Positions 21,912 to 33,600 of a stretch of 64,000 bases of DNA are shown piece after piece. A model generated the notes under the pieces. That model was not told the DNA's origin. It made no database searches and saw only the letters and a list, made by a program, of their open reading frames with translations. The stretch spans positions 936,533 to 1,000,532 of the forward strand of contig NW_005434668.1 of assembly GCF_000315625.1 (NCBI RefSeq), read 5' to 3'. The DNA is from Guillardia theta CCMP2712. Lineage: Eukaryota; Cryptophyceae; Pyrenomonadales; Geminigeraceae. The position numbers were made by a program, and so were the translations under genes. Positions within the stretch are counted from its first letter, which is position 1, and the number at the start of each line of letters is the position of its first letter.

Positions 21912-22510
21912 GGGAGTTCTTCAGCCTGCTGTCATGTTTCACTGAACCGAACAACCATGCGCTGTCCTGCTGAGCATGTCCTCACATATGATCTATCCTT
22001 TCTTCAACCTATCTTGTTCTTCCCTTCCCCTCACGCATCTTGTCCTCCCCTCTCCTCCCCTCTCCTCCCCTCTCCTCCCCTCTCCTCCCCTCTCCTCCCC
22101 TCTCCTGCTCTTGCATTTCATTACGGTCCACCCTGGCCTTTTCATCTCCTACTACCCGACCTTTCTGAGTACCCACCCTTACCTTTTCATGGAATATTAC
22201 TCATATTTGCACCGGTCACAGGAACACCCTCAACCCTCCTGTTACTTGTGGACTGACACTACTGACATGGCACAATGAGGCGGCGAGTATGGGGGAAGGC
22301 AGAAGGGGAGGAGGAGGAGGAGGAGGAGGAGGAGGAGGAGACAGTGTTAAGGGAACTGCAGGAGAGTGAAAGTGAATGAAACACGGAGGATGTGTAGGGC
22401 AGTGGTACAGTCGAGGAGAGGGAGTCATTAGGGAGACGTGAGGCGATTGAGAAGAAATTGCAAGGAGTTGAAGGTCATGAGCTCTTCTGACGCGTTCCTG
22501 CAGCCCTTGG
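21912..22510. promoter_or_regulatory. Divergent PEX4/ATG6 intergenic region with repeats
   Basis: Contains a (CTCCC/CTCCT)n array at about 22041-22106, TACCC words at 22150-22185 (CTACTACCCGACC, GTACCCACCCTTACC) and a (GGA)n run at about 22305-22340. The 5' ends of PEX4 and ATG6 both face it, so both promoters should be here. Confidence 0.5.
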
Positions 22511-23997
22511 GTGACACAGGTCGATGGCAGCGGCATGGAAGTAAGTTCGCGTGCCCTCGCTGCCATGGTCATTCATGGGTTGGACAGGTGCCATCAATGT
22601 CAACTCTCCTTTCCTGCAGAGGAGGGGGGCAGGGATGAGGAGGAAGACTCTGCAGCGCTTGGGGAAAGCTGGTATCACCTCTCAGCTTCGGCGGCGGCGA
22701 ATGCTCCCAAGGAACATGAGATGGAGCAAGAGTTTGCAAGCATCTTCAAGCAGATGGAGGAGAAGAGGAAGATCAACGAGTTGGTGTGCGATCACCTCCT
22801 TGAGACCTACCCTCTCTGCGAGAGCTGCACAGAGAGGCTGCTGGTGGAGCTCATCGCCGCGAAAGAGAATGCTACCAGGGAGTGCGAGATGTACACGAAG
22901 GAGTACGAACGACTGAAGGAGGAGATCCACAGCGAGGGCGCGAGCAGCGACGTGGACTTGCGGGAGCAGATCGAGAGAGACGAGGAGGAGGAGCGGCAGC
23001 TGATAGCTAAGGTGCAAGCGCTGGAGGAGGAGCGGATCTCGCTGCGGAGGAAGATGGGCGAGATCGAGCAGAAGGGATGCTAGTGGAGGAGATGCACAAC
23101 TGCTACTGGAGGGACTACAACGAGCTGCAGCTACAGCTGCGATCTACGGACAGGGACTCGTTCAAGAGGAAGATAGAAGCGGCCTCCTTGCAGCTGGAGA
23201 TGCTGAACAAGACCAACGTGATCAACGATGCGTTCCACATCTCCCACAACGACGTGTACGGAACTATCAACGGCTTCCGGCTGGGCTCGATTCAGACGCA
23301 GCCAGTGGAGTGGGACGAGATCAACGCAGCATGGGGGCAGACGACGCTCCTGCTGCAGACGCTTGCGAGCAACTGGGACTTCACCTTCCCTCACTTCCGC
23401 CTCGTTCCCATGGGCAGTTTCTCCCGCATTATCAAGAGAGATGACGAGAAATGCGTCTACGACCTGTTCTGCGCCTCTGACATCGGCCTGTCTCGAATCT
23501 TCGGGTTCGGCAGCTTCGACAAGGGAATGGCGGCGTTTCTCGAGTGTGTCAGAGCGCTGCAGGAGCATGTCAAGAGCATCGACCCGACTTTCTCTCCTCC
23601 CTACCGCATCGTCGAGCACAAGGTGCGCGAGAAGAGGATTGTTACATGAGGAAGGAATGTCGGGCATGGATGAAAAGAGATAAGGGAGGCGAGAGGGAGG
23701 AGAGGGAGGGGGAAGGGAGAGTGGGAGGGGAGGAGGAAGGGAGAGTGGGAGGGGAGGGGAGGAACGAAGGAGCATGCAGACAGGAGCAACGGGAACAAGC
23801 GTGTCATAACTTTCTTCAATTCTTGGCTGCGCAGATCGAAGAGCTCAGCGTAAAGTTGCAGTTCAACACCTACGACAAGTGGACGAAGGCGCTCAAGTGA
23901 GTCTGCCTTGAAGTTGCTTCTTGTCTCAGCCTTGCTCAGGTACATGTTGACCAACATCAAGTGGCTCGTGGCGTCGTCTCTCTCCCGGCGATCTTGA
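22511..23997 (+). CDS. ATG6: Beclin-1/ATG6 autophagy protein with an apparent frameshift
   Basis: Beclin forms the core of the Vps34 PI3-kinase complex. The coiled-coil region (EEERQLIAKVQALEEERISL) precedes the ECD/BARA domain: NELQLQLRSTDRDSFKRKIE, LNKTNVINDAFHISHNDVYG, TINGFRLGSIQTQPVEWDEI, NAAWGQTTLLLQTLASNW, AFLECVRALQEHV. Two introns then give IEELSVKLQFNTYDKWTKAL and YMLTNIKWLVASSLSRRS, stop 23997. All are diagnostic of Beclin. A CHQC pair near the N-terminus (LDRCHQCQLSF) matches the N-terminal Cys motif of ATG6. At about 23069-23077 the frame changes: EIEQK runs into GC and TAG, while MLVEEMHNCYWRDYNE continues in another frame. One missing G in the GGG run would restore KGMLVEEM, so an assembly error is more likely than a broken gene. 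The first exon boundary is not certain. Confidence 0.85.
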
Positions 23998-24113
23998 TCC
24001 AGGCAAAGAGCAGAAGAGGAGGAGGGCAGGGCAGGGCGAGGGGGGGAGGCCAGGGAAGCGAGGGACTGTCTCCGCCTCGCAGCTCCTCTCCGCTCATCCT
24101 GCTGTTTTGTCTC

Positions 24114-27100
24114 CTATCTTCTTTCCCCCCTCATTTTCTCTCGCCTTGCTGCCTGTCTTGGGATGCCAAACTTCTCAGCCGATGCCTCACCAGCAGTTTC
24201 TGTCCGCCACTCAGTCCAGTTGTAGATAATCTCTTGTATGTAGATGATTACCTTGTATTCCGCCCGCACCTTCTCCACCTCAAGCTGCCTGTCGAGTAGG
24301 TTGGAAGCAGCAGCAACCCCCGCAAAGTTCCTCTCACCTCCCAGCCTTGGTGACGCTATGGTCGCCATACTTCTTCGCTCCGATCGTCTTGTTGCAGATC
24401 CTGAAAGCTCCCTCCAGGCTGTTGAGTTCGATGTCACCAGCCCTCCTCCCTCCCTCCTCATCTGCACTCCTACCTTGATGCCCCTTGCTCCTTGCTCAGC
24501 TTCGCCTCCACATCCAGGACGCACTGCTGAAAGAGAGGGGAGTAGCGCGAGTTGAAGCCGAAGCTCTTCCTCCCTTGGGACTCCCGGGCGGCATCCCTGT
24601 CCTCTCCTCCCGCCTCCTTCATCGGTCCATCGTCATTCTCGCCGTCCTCCGTCCACTCCCCTTGTAGAGACATCGTCCTCTCCTCCTCCTCTGCCTCCTG
24701 ACCCTGCGATGGCATCAAGTCCACTTGTCTCGCATTCTGTTTGGGCTCTGTCTCCAGCCTCACAGTCGTCTCCTCCTCCTCCTCCTCCTCCTCCTCCTCC
24801 TCCTCCTCCTCCTTCATTTCATCGCCCGTCTTTTGACGAGCAGCCCAGTAAAAACTCCCGGCGTTGATGAGGAAAAGTTCTTTAGCGTTGAGATTGTTTG
24901 AGGGAGCAAAGCTTCGGATGTCAACCCCCCGAACTGCAAATAAAAGAAAAGCAAGAATCATAAAACATGAACGGTATCATCAACTTTGTTGCATTTTCTG
25001 CGTCATGATCATGATAATCAACACTAACAATTCAACCTTATCAACACCACTACCAGCATTATCACTTACCGGACACCAAGAAACAAGTGATTTTGACTCC
25101 GAAACATTCAGCTGCAGCAAGGATCTCAGGGCCGCCTATCTTGGAATTCAATCTTGAAGCAAAGTTAACGTTTCATCACGTCGAGAAAGAGGAGAACAAA
25201 ACCTCGTGATTTCCTCAAGGTGATTTAAGAAGTCGGCAGTATTCATGTTCTTCAACTGATTGCCAAACGTGCAATTGTGATAGAATAGAGAGGAAAAAGT
25301 GATATCAGTTGAAATCGACGTATCACATCAAGATGAAAAACTTGGAAACTCGAATCTGTGTATTGGTATCTGGTATTGGTATCTATTCTGATTTGGATCT
25401 ACCCTCAATCTGAATTTGAGATCGAAACTTGTTCTGCACTTCATGACATAATGCCTTTCTCTTCTCGTCTCTACTTAACTTACCTTCATGAATCTTTCCA
25501 TATTTCTTGCCATGTGCCTTGACTGTAGAAAAAAGAATGACCGCGCTTACAACTGCAACAATAATAACATCTTACCACTTGGTACCTCAAATCTCCAATG
25601 ATCTCAATCGGCGACAATTCTGACGAATTTTGCTCTGGACTGTAAATCCCGTTCTCCAACATCTAATGAGAGTGAATTTCAGCAGGAAAAAAGTAAATTG
25701 ATGTGTTCGAAAGCAAACACACTTGAAGGCCCAAACTCTCGAAGAAAGAATCATCATCTTTCTTCTTCGGCAGCTCAGGAGCAAGTCCCTGCTTCTGCAG
25801 CAGCTGCTTGAGGCCATTCCGACCAAAGACCGCAAAGTCCTGCCGTCAAAAGTCAGCCCGGAATTCTCCCATCGCAATCCATTGAGGGTAACCAGTTTCT
25901 TGAAATCGTCGCTGTTGTCCGTGTTCGAGGTCGAAACTTTCGTCGCCATCGTCGGATCCTGACTCTTCTCATCTGTTTGCAAAACGAACAAGTCACACAC
26001 AAGGAACAGAAATCAAGACGGCCTCTCGCATTGCAGGCCAGCAAATCACCCGCTTCAGCTAAGAGCTTGATCTCCTTCGAGATGTATTGAGGAACAAACA
26101 AGTTCCAAAAGAAATCTGATCATTCACCGTGAGCTTCTTTCTTCTCCAATCAAACTTACCCTTCAAGGTGGGGAAGAGGAAATTCTCCCAATAGTCTTTG
26201 TCAAAGGCAATTCGCTCAACTTTCATCTCCGACGGAGTCCACACAACAAAGTCCGCCCACTCACAACCCAGGATCGCCATCAGGCCCTGAACCTACAACA
26301 GCATTGTCAACGGCAGCCGTGCGAACAGACACGAATGACAAGGAGAGAGCAAGTACACCAACGAACGAACACTCAAAACGAACAAGAACAAGAAACAAGA
26401 AGATGAAATCAGCGTCTACAACTATAATCTACCTGATCCATGTAGTACTCTGGGATCTCCTTGTAGACCCGCTGAGAATAAGGGCACTTGATCTCAAGGA
26501 TACCTTTCCTTCCTCCTTCCCTCACGATTCCATCAGGACTCGCCGCGAGCCAAAAGAAATCCTCGTGGATGCACAACCCTGCGTGATCCACTGAAAACGC
26601 TTCTGTCTCCTCCGTCATCCCAAGCTCTTGAAGCCTCTGCTGCTTGTACTGCAGCCAGCAGACAGTCAGTTCCTCTAAGAGCTCAGGTGAAGCTCCTGCC
26701 AACCTGCTTCAGCGCCTGCCCCTCCATCGAGTTTCCCCATCGAGTCGCGTCATTCCCTTGGAAAGTCTCGAAGAGCATGCTGTCCACCAGCTGCTGCGGC
26801 GACTTGAACGGGTTGTGACCCACAGCCGCCCCGAAGTTCGATGCTGTCAATCTGTTCTTTCTAGCCTATGGCAGATGTGAGATTCTTGTGCAGAAACAAA
26901 AGAGAATGACGAGGGAGGAGAGAAAAGAGAAGAGGCGAGGAGATGAGCGGAGGGGAGAGGAGGGGAGAGGAGGGGAGAGGAGGGGAGAGGAGAGGAGGCG
27001 AGGAGATGAGTGGAGGGGAGAGGAGAGGAGGGAGAGGAGGCGAGCAGTGAGGAGTGAGGATAGACCTCGAGCCATTTTCGAGTTCCTTGCTCATATTCCG

Positions 27101-27473
27101 CGATCTTGGAGATCTCATCCTTGTCCACCCGGAGGCTCTGGACCAGCTTATCGTAGATCTCCTTATCTGGCACCTTCTCAGAGGACAGGTCAGCCATCAT
27201 CCTGCTGGCTCTCAATGAGGCTTTCTTCCCGTACACTCCACTTCCTCTCCAGGTATGAGATGCTCGCGCTTTCCATTGGCACCCTGGAGCTCCACGTGCC
27301 TTCCAGGAGGCAGGCGAGAGGACGTAAGGCATGCAGCAGCGGCCGAGAGCCTGAGAAGCATGGTGGAAGCTGCCGGAGGAGAGCAGCCAGTAGCCTTGGG
27401 GTCGGAGGCTTCCTACAAGCGCGCATGGAGCTACTGTCGCCATGGTCAACAGAGCTAGAGCCACCTTCATCAT
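24114..27473 (-). CDS. Signal-peptide-bearing YqaJ-type nuclease fused to a catalytically altered OTU domain
   Basis: About a dozen exons. Met 27473 begins a signal peptide (MMKVALALLTMATVAPCALV) and a Ser/Arg/Gly-rich presequence. The nuclease follows: KWLEARKNRLTASNFGAAVG, NDATRWGNSMEGQALKQ, FFWLAASPDGIVREGG, GILEIKCPYSQRVYKEIPEY, YMDQVQGLMAILGCEWADFV. SPDG and ExK (EIK) are the metal-binding core of YqaJ/lambda-exonuclease folds, so activity is plausible. Next, KKKDDDSFFESLGLQ, EIIGDLRYQVSRHMARNMER, FLNHLEEITR, GGPEILAAAECFGVKITCFL and LFLINAGSFYWAA align with an OTU deubiquitinase, but the Cys of DGNC is Ser (DDDS) and the His of HY is Phe (SFYW). A poly-Glu run and a basic tail end at 24114. 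The presequence suggests import into the plastid complex, perhaps for organelle DNA processing; this is inference. Confidence 0.68.
26890..27050. repeat. GGGGAGA-type purine array in the YqaJ-gene intron
   Basis: Repeated AGGAGGGGAGAGG units with short interruptions, located in the predicted intron between the presequence exon (ending KWLE) and the exon beginning ARKNRLTASN. Confidence 0.85.
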
Positions 27474-27816
27474 TTCCCTGCCATAGCGCGACTGGGCGTA
27501 TAGACGGACCTCATCCCCCCCCTCGACAGGTTCGACACGCCAAATAAAATTTTTTCACCACGCCGAATCAACTTTTCTTGACTAAAAATATCCGATCAGT
27601 GAGTTCATAGTATCGTATCATAGACTGAGATCATATCTGTCCTACGGGCCGTCTCAGCAAGTATCCGGCACGCATGTGCTAGACATTTGATCCGAAATCT
27701 GTATGTCATATGATTTCGTGAAACATCAGATCACATAGACTCGTTCGATCATGAAACTGTGGTGCCACGGTACTCTTTATTCCCACAGCATCCAGCAGCG
27801 TTTAGTAGCATCCTCC
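27474..27816. other. Intergenic spacer
   Basis: About 340 bases between the YqaJ gene start and the stop of the upstream TPR gene, both on the minus strand. AT-richer than its surroundings, with a T run near 27549. No ORF or RNA gene was recognised. Confidence 0.4.
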
Positions 27817-29786
27817 TCATTGACCAGCAGCCTCCTTTAGACGCGCCAGAGCATCGACCTGGTCCATTGAGATCAACAAAGGCACCGAGCAAGCATCCAA
27901 CAGTACAAGTTTTGGGGGCCAGAGACGGCCCTCCCTTACAAAGCGGATGTCCTTGAACCTTTGATCTTGTACCTGCGCACTCCTGTCAACGGTGGGCAAG
28001 AGATAACTTCAGGGCGTTGGACCTTCTCGAAATCCGCCTTTGCCTCATCCTCCTTCCCCATTGCAAACTTGACCGCAGCCAGCGCTGCCGGAACGTCTGA
28101 ACAAAGCGAGGCAGTCAGACAGGGGAGAGTGAGTGGATATCAAGGATTCATACCCTCGGCTCCTTCCACGACTCCAAGGATCATGCCGCTCTTTTGATTC
28201 TTCAGCCTGGCACGTTCTCAGCTCGCACAAGGGACCGTCCAGCGCCATGTACATCTCGAGCGACTTCTCCTCTTGTCCGATCTGAAAGTTGATGATCGCC
28301 AAGTTCTTGAGCGCCTCCGGCGATCCCTTGGTGAGCTCGACCTGGCAACGATCGTCTCACTCCGACTTCCCTCCCCCCCCCCCCCCCCCCCCGGCCAAGC
28401 GATGGATCAGGTGGCAAGGAGATTCCTACCGCTAGCTGGTAGTCTTTGGCAGCTGACTCCCATTTGGACTGCTGCTGATACATAAGCCCTCTGATATCTC
28501 AGTCCGTCAACAGCCCTCAGACGCAGGCAGGTAGGCATCAACCTGTTCACCAGAGCCCTGCTCTTGATCTCGGCTCCGAAATCTGCCGACGAAACCCCCA
28601 ATGGTCAGGGACGGTCGGCGTCGATGACAAGATACCTTTATCGATGATGGACGAAAACTGCTCTTCGGCTTCTGAGAAACGGTTCAAAATGCTGTAGGTT
28701 GTTCCTACACATAGCAGCAAGCTTCGTCAGGCCATACGTTAGGTGTCGCCTCCTATTCCAGCACCTAGCTTCACCCGAATCTCCGGAGAATCTTGGATTT
28801 TGATCGAGTCAAGATAGTCTTGAATGGCAGCCATGGCGTACTTGAAAGGTAAAATGGCGTCAGATCGCATTCGGCTACATCCGCATGTTCCCCTGGCACC
28901 TTCTCGTCCTTGAGCGATTTTCCGAGTTGGGCTCGGATATCCGCCCTCTTCGAGAGCGACAACCCAAGTCTGAGATCGCAATCATGGAATCGCTCTTGCT
29001 CTGCCTGCAGAAACTTGTACTTGCCTGTAGAAAGCCTGCGGTGAAACGACGACGCCGTCTCCACCCTGATGTCCACACACTGTCACACAGCTGGCTGCTG
29101 AGCTGTTTGCGGCAAACCTGTCGATATTTGTCGATCACGATGCTCCATTGCTCTTCAGCTTCCTTCAACTTGCCCTTTTCAGCGAGCTGAGAAATGTGTC
29201 ACGGACCTGAGACGAAGTTCACGGCAAGACCTTGAACGCCTTGTCTGTGGCCGTATCGATAACTCTGGTGAACTCGACGACTTTCTGACAGTCCCAGATG
29301 AGCATCTTGCTGGGATCTCACGTTTACCTCACCATCTGCTTCCCAAGTGCTGCTGCCTTGGCCTCTTTCTCAGACTCAGCACGAACCTAGAGGGAATCAT
29401 CTTGTGACGTGAACTGCCCTGCAGAACCTGAGCTGGAGTGAAGCTGAGGATCGCGCCTGAAATCGCGAGATCAAGCACAGCTCGACGTGGGACCTGCGGG
29501 AACGGAGTGAAATTCTGAAATCACGCACGTGAGATGAAGGATGGTGTATGCCGTTAACCTGATTGGATTGCGAGCAGACAAGTTTCATCGGTCCACTACA
29601 TTTCTGGGAAACAAGGTTTCATCAACCAACAAGAAGGAGAGTAGTGCATACACTGGATCTCATCGCGATCTTGCTGTCCATGCCAGGAAAGGCAGGAGCG
29701 CTTCCGGCATGGGAGAAGGCGCTCAGGCTCGCTGCCCCTTCTGCTCCTGCCACCATGACGGTAGCGATTGCCGCCACCCTCAACAT
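27817..29786 (-). CDS. Plastid-targeted TPR protein
   Basis: Met 29786 opens a signal peptide (MLRVAAIATVMVAGAEGAAS) followed by SAFSHAGSAPAFPGMDSK, a typical cryptophyte plastid presequence with Phe and Ser/Ala. Many small exons follow, including LAEKGKLKEAEEQWSIVIDK, FLQAEQERFHDCDLRLGLSL, YAMAAIQDYLDSIKIQDSPE, YQQQSKWESAAKDYQLAVEL, GSPEALKNLAIINFQIGQEE and LAAVKFAMGKEDEAKADFEK. These are tetratricopeptide-like helix pairs. The C-terminus (RFKDIRFVREGRLWPPKLVL) ends at TGA 27817. A TPR chain with a W-P-x-L end is typical of cyanobacterial and plastid TPR proteins of unknown role, often photosystem assembly factors; that role is inference. A homopolymer of about 18-20 C at 28373-28392 lies in one of its introns. 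Exact exon boundaries in the middle are uncertain. Confidence 0.65.
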
Positions 29787-29899
29787 GCCTCGCTTATGAG
29801 TATGATTTGAACCGGTTTGATACAGGTCGTTTCTCTAGATTGGATAATCGGTTTAAATCAATCGAATCACGGCAGTTTCGCACATGCAGTGTTGCACAT

Positions 29900-29986
29900 G
29901 GGAGCAGGAGCAGGGGCAGGAGCAGGGGCAGGGGCAGGGGCAGGGGCAGGGGCAGGGGCAGGGGCAGGGGCAGGGGCAGGGGCAGG

Positions 29987-30026
<40 letters not shown>

Positions 30027-30062
30027 TCAGGATCAGGATCAGGAGCAGGAGCAGGAGCAGGA
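29900..30062. repeat. (GGGGCA)n/(GGAGCA)n hexanucleotide array
   Basis: About 27 near-perfect six-base units, first GGGGCA then GGAGCA and GGATCA variants. It is open in all three frames (Gly-Ala, Gln-Gly or Arg-Gly repeats) only because the unit length is a multiple of three. It lies in the gap between two divergent genes, so it is not considered coding. Confidence 0.95.
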
Positions 30063-30335
30063 AAGGTTGCCAGGAGTTGGCATACGGTGGTGTGCAATCA
30101 AATCAGTAAGATGTCGATACAATAGGAGGTTGTGACAGTTGAAGAGGGTGATAGGAATAATTGAAGAAGTGGAGCAAGTGATGGAATATGTCAGTGTTAG
30201 TTGAAGTCAATTAGATCATGATGTGAAGCGCAGATCAAAGGAAGAAAGGGCAGGACTAAGAAGAGAGTTTATGTTAGGGGACAGCAAATCATTCATTCAG
30301 ATCTAGTGATCCACGTCGCTAAACTTCTTCAGCAG

Positions 30336-30560
30336 ATGCCGCAAGGGAGCTTGAAGTCAAAGAAGCCGCAGGTCGTGAACAAGATCAAGAAAGCGAACTC
30401 GACTAAGAAGGGACTGAAGGCCTACAAGGCGAAGAAGCAGACCTTCGGTGACAAGCTCAGCAAGAAGCTGACGGCAGAGATTTCAAACAAGATAGAGAGG
30501 GAGATCGCAGGGAAGTTCAGCAAGAGCGGAGGCAAGCTGTCAATTATCAAGAACACTTAA
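30336..30560 (+). CDS. Small basic UPF0390/DUF2462-like protein
   Basis: A 74-codon basic protein from Met 30336 (MPQGSLKSKKPQVVNKIKKA) to TAA 30560. The pattern of an M-x-Q-G start, a Lys-rich middle (KKGLKAYKAKKQTFGDKLSK) and an ending with EISNKIEREIAGKFSKSGG then KLSIIK matches the UPF0390 family (human C19orf53/LYDG10 type), nuclear or nucleolar proteins of unknown function. Length is close to that family's usual 75-100 residues. An upstream in-frame Met (30306) would add ten residues, but CTTCTTCAG just before 30334 could be a splice acceptor, so the family-like Met 30336 is preferred. Confidence 0.65.
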   Translation: MPQGSLKSKKPQVVNKIKKANSTKKGLKAYKAKKQTFGDKLSKKLTAEISNKIEREIAGKFSKSGGKLSIIKNT

Positions 30561-30626
30561 GAACACTAGGAAACCATTCATGCTTTGAACCATCCATGTT
30601 GTTTCTGTTTGTATCTGTGTAGTGAT

Positions 30627-33600
30627 CTAGTAGTGAGGTGAGCTCCGTTTCCTCAGTACACGGTCCCTCGGCCCGCTCCTTGTAACATCTTCTTCAAGAA
30701 ATTGTTGAACTAGTGGAATAAAAGTCTCAGAAGAGAAGCAAGGAGAAGGAGATAAGATTACATCATTTGCTTCTAGGAGCTTCTCCATCCTCAGATGGCA
30801 TCGATACACCCAGCAGTTCTCCGTCTGTTCATATCCTCGTCACTTGTCTCTCATCCTCTCTCCTTTCGTATCACCACTCTCTCCTCTCCTCTCCTCTCCT
30901 CTCCTCCTCTGCTCTGCTCTGCTCTGCTCTGCTCTTCCTCTCCTCTCCTCTTTCTCTCCTCTCCTCTCTTCTCCTCCTCTCCTCTTCCCTCCTTTCACTG
31001 CTGTACTCTCTCCTCTCCTATCCTCCAGCTCATCTACTCTCGAATCTCATCTCCTCTCTCTCTCTCCTCTTATCTCCTCTGGCTTCTTCTGCCCACTCCT
31101 CAGCCACCCTCCTCCCTCCCCGTCCTCTTCATTTGTGCTATACCTGCCCTGGTCTGTTTATGATGTCGTTCTTGCAGTTTTGAGATCGAAGATTCTCCCA
31201 CATGTCAATGTAATCCTGACAAGCAAAATCACCAAGAAATGCAAAGAGCAGCTCAAGCAGTTCAAGCAAGCGGGGGGAGTGACATGAAAAGAGAGAGAAA
31301 CGAAGGGAGAAGAAACGTGGTGAAGAGGAGGGAGGAGACGACAGGGAGGAGGAGACGACAGGAGGAAGGAAACGAGGGCAGGACTGTTAGTAGGCAAGGG
31401 AGAGGAAGGAAGAGCAGCTGAGTGGGGAGTGTCACGTGCCTGTATTGGGTTGATCGTCCACATGGACGTGCTCTCTGCATGGAGCTTGATAATGTGCTGG
31501 CTCACCCAGTCCGGCGGACCACCAGGGCATTCGCCCTTGCCGATGAAGAAGTTGTACCATCCCTGGCAGCACCTCAATCATCCTCCTCCCTCCCCCTTCC
31601 CCTCGAGTAGCTCCCTCCTCCCCTCGAGTAGCTCCCTCCTCTCCTCGAGTAGCTCCCTCCTCCTCCTTTTTCCTCCCACAGGCACCCTTTGAACTCTCTC
31701 CCCTCCTCCCTTGTCTCTCTTGCTCACCTCCACTGAGCCCCACTCCTCGTTCCACCACAGGCGGCAGGGAGAGCAGTCGTGGCAGGACGAAGCTTGCGGG
31801 CAACAAGTTAAGACAAGTGAAGGATGGCGCAGAGAAAGTAATGGAGGAAGCGGGAAAGTGGTAGCGGCAAACGCAGAAAGAGAGAGAGGAGAGCAGAAGA
31901 AGAAGAGGGGAAAGGAGGGAGAAGCGAAGTTCAGTTCCTACCAGCGACAGAAAGGTAATCGTACTTCCACGTGTGTCCATCGCACCATCTTGTAAAATCC
32001 TGTCACTTCTACATGTTTGCTGCTTTTTGCTGCTCACCGTTGGATTCTCAATCCAAGCACGCCGAGTTCCAAGAGTACGGGAGGAACCTTGAGAGATGGT
32101 GAATGAAGTCGGAGGAGGACGAGCAGAGTGAGAAGAGCAGGTGGGATGGGGTTGGCGAGAGGGAGGGTAGCAGAGGAAGAGGTAGGAGGAGGAAGAACAC
32201 CTCAGGAGGAACGTTTCCGAGATCCTCTCCACAGATCATCATGTTGGACGCAGTCTGCCCCACGAATTTCAAAAACGACCTTCCTTCCTCCTCCTCTACT
32301 GCAATCTCCTTCCCCTCCCCATTCCCTCCTCTTCCCTTCTGCCCCCTTCTTTCCCTCCTCCTGCCAAACCTGGATGGCTCGGAGGTTTTTGAGTCCCCAC
32401 TGCACGGGCCATCAGCGTTCTTCTAGTGCCTCCTGCTCCTCCTCACCTCGCGCAGGCCTCCCTGGGGCACGTACTGTCCACCTCCTCCATGCTTGGGGAT
32501 CTCCCACATGCGGAAGAATCCGAGGACGTGATCGATGCGATAAGCGTGGAAATACTGCACACAAATGTGAACTCAAGTTTTCCGCTTCATCTGGAGAGCA
32601 TACGGCGAGGAAAGAAGATAGGGAGAGAACAGGAGCGAAGAGAAAGGAGGAAGGGGACGGGATGGGAGGGAAGGAAGGAGAAGGGAGGAGAAGGATGAGA
32701 CTGCTGTTTCTCCGTCACCTGCTCCATGTGCTGAAGGCGTCGCCGCCACCACTTGCAACCGTCTCGGTGCATCTCATCCCAGTTGTAGGGAGGAAAACCC
32801 CAGTTCTGCCACATCCCTCACCTTGCGATCATGAGAAAGAAAGTCTCACCTGCTCCGGATAACCAGGCGCACCAGCGTTTCTGTCGAGCTTGAAGAGATT
32901 CGGCTCTGAAGTTCCAGTGAGCAACGAGGCAACCGCAGGAGGCGGGAACAACCAGCCCACACGTCGCTCGAGCATCTTGTGACTCCTCTGCAGACAAATC
33001 AGTGTCAGGCGGGCTCAGGATCAGGACAAGTCGGTTCACATGGGGATATCGCCCTTAAGGGCAATGCCGTTGAGCTCAGCGTAGCGAGAAGCCTCCTTGA
33101 GCTGGTGATGGAGATGGTATTGGATGAAGTAAACTCGCGCAACCTTGTGAGGTAAGAGGTCAGTGAGTCCACTGCCAGGCCTCACTCTCACCGTTGGATA
33201 GTCCAGACTCTGCTCGCGCGTCATGGAATCCGCTTCATCTGCATGGACCCTCCACGTCGTACAATCCCACCTGCACTGAATTAGCATTTCATTGTCTGGT
33301 TGTCAATCTTGACCATTTGTTGTTGAAAGTTCTCTCTTTAGCGAGCTGAACTTTGAATGCTGCGTAAGTCTTCAACCAAGAGGAGCTGGCTTCCGCCCAT
33401 TTCTGTAGCTCGGGGTCCTTCATGATGACATCGATTCCGACCTGTCGACTGAATCAAAATTGCGGGCAGCCCAGAAAGAAGATCGATCACCTTATCGAAG
33501 ATTGCATCCATGAGTTTTCGTTTCTCATCCATCACCTTGGGATGGTCTATCCTCCAGTTCTTGTTCAGCTAAAGCAGAAACGTTCAATCACATCGAATGA

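Noticed and set aside
29884-30135. Long open frames encoding Gly-Ala, Gln-Gly and Arg-Gly repeats
   Set aside because: All frames are open because a six-base unit repeats; there is no flanking coding sequence, so it is a microsatellite.
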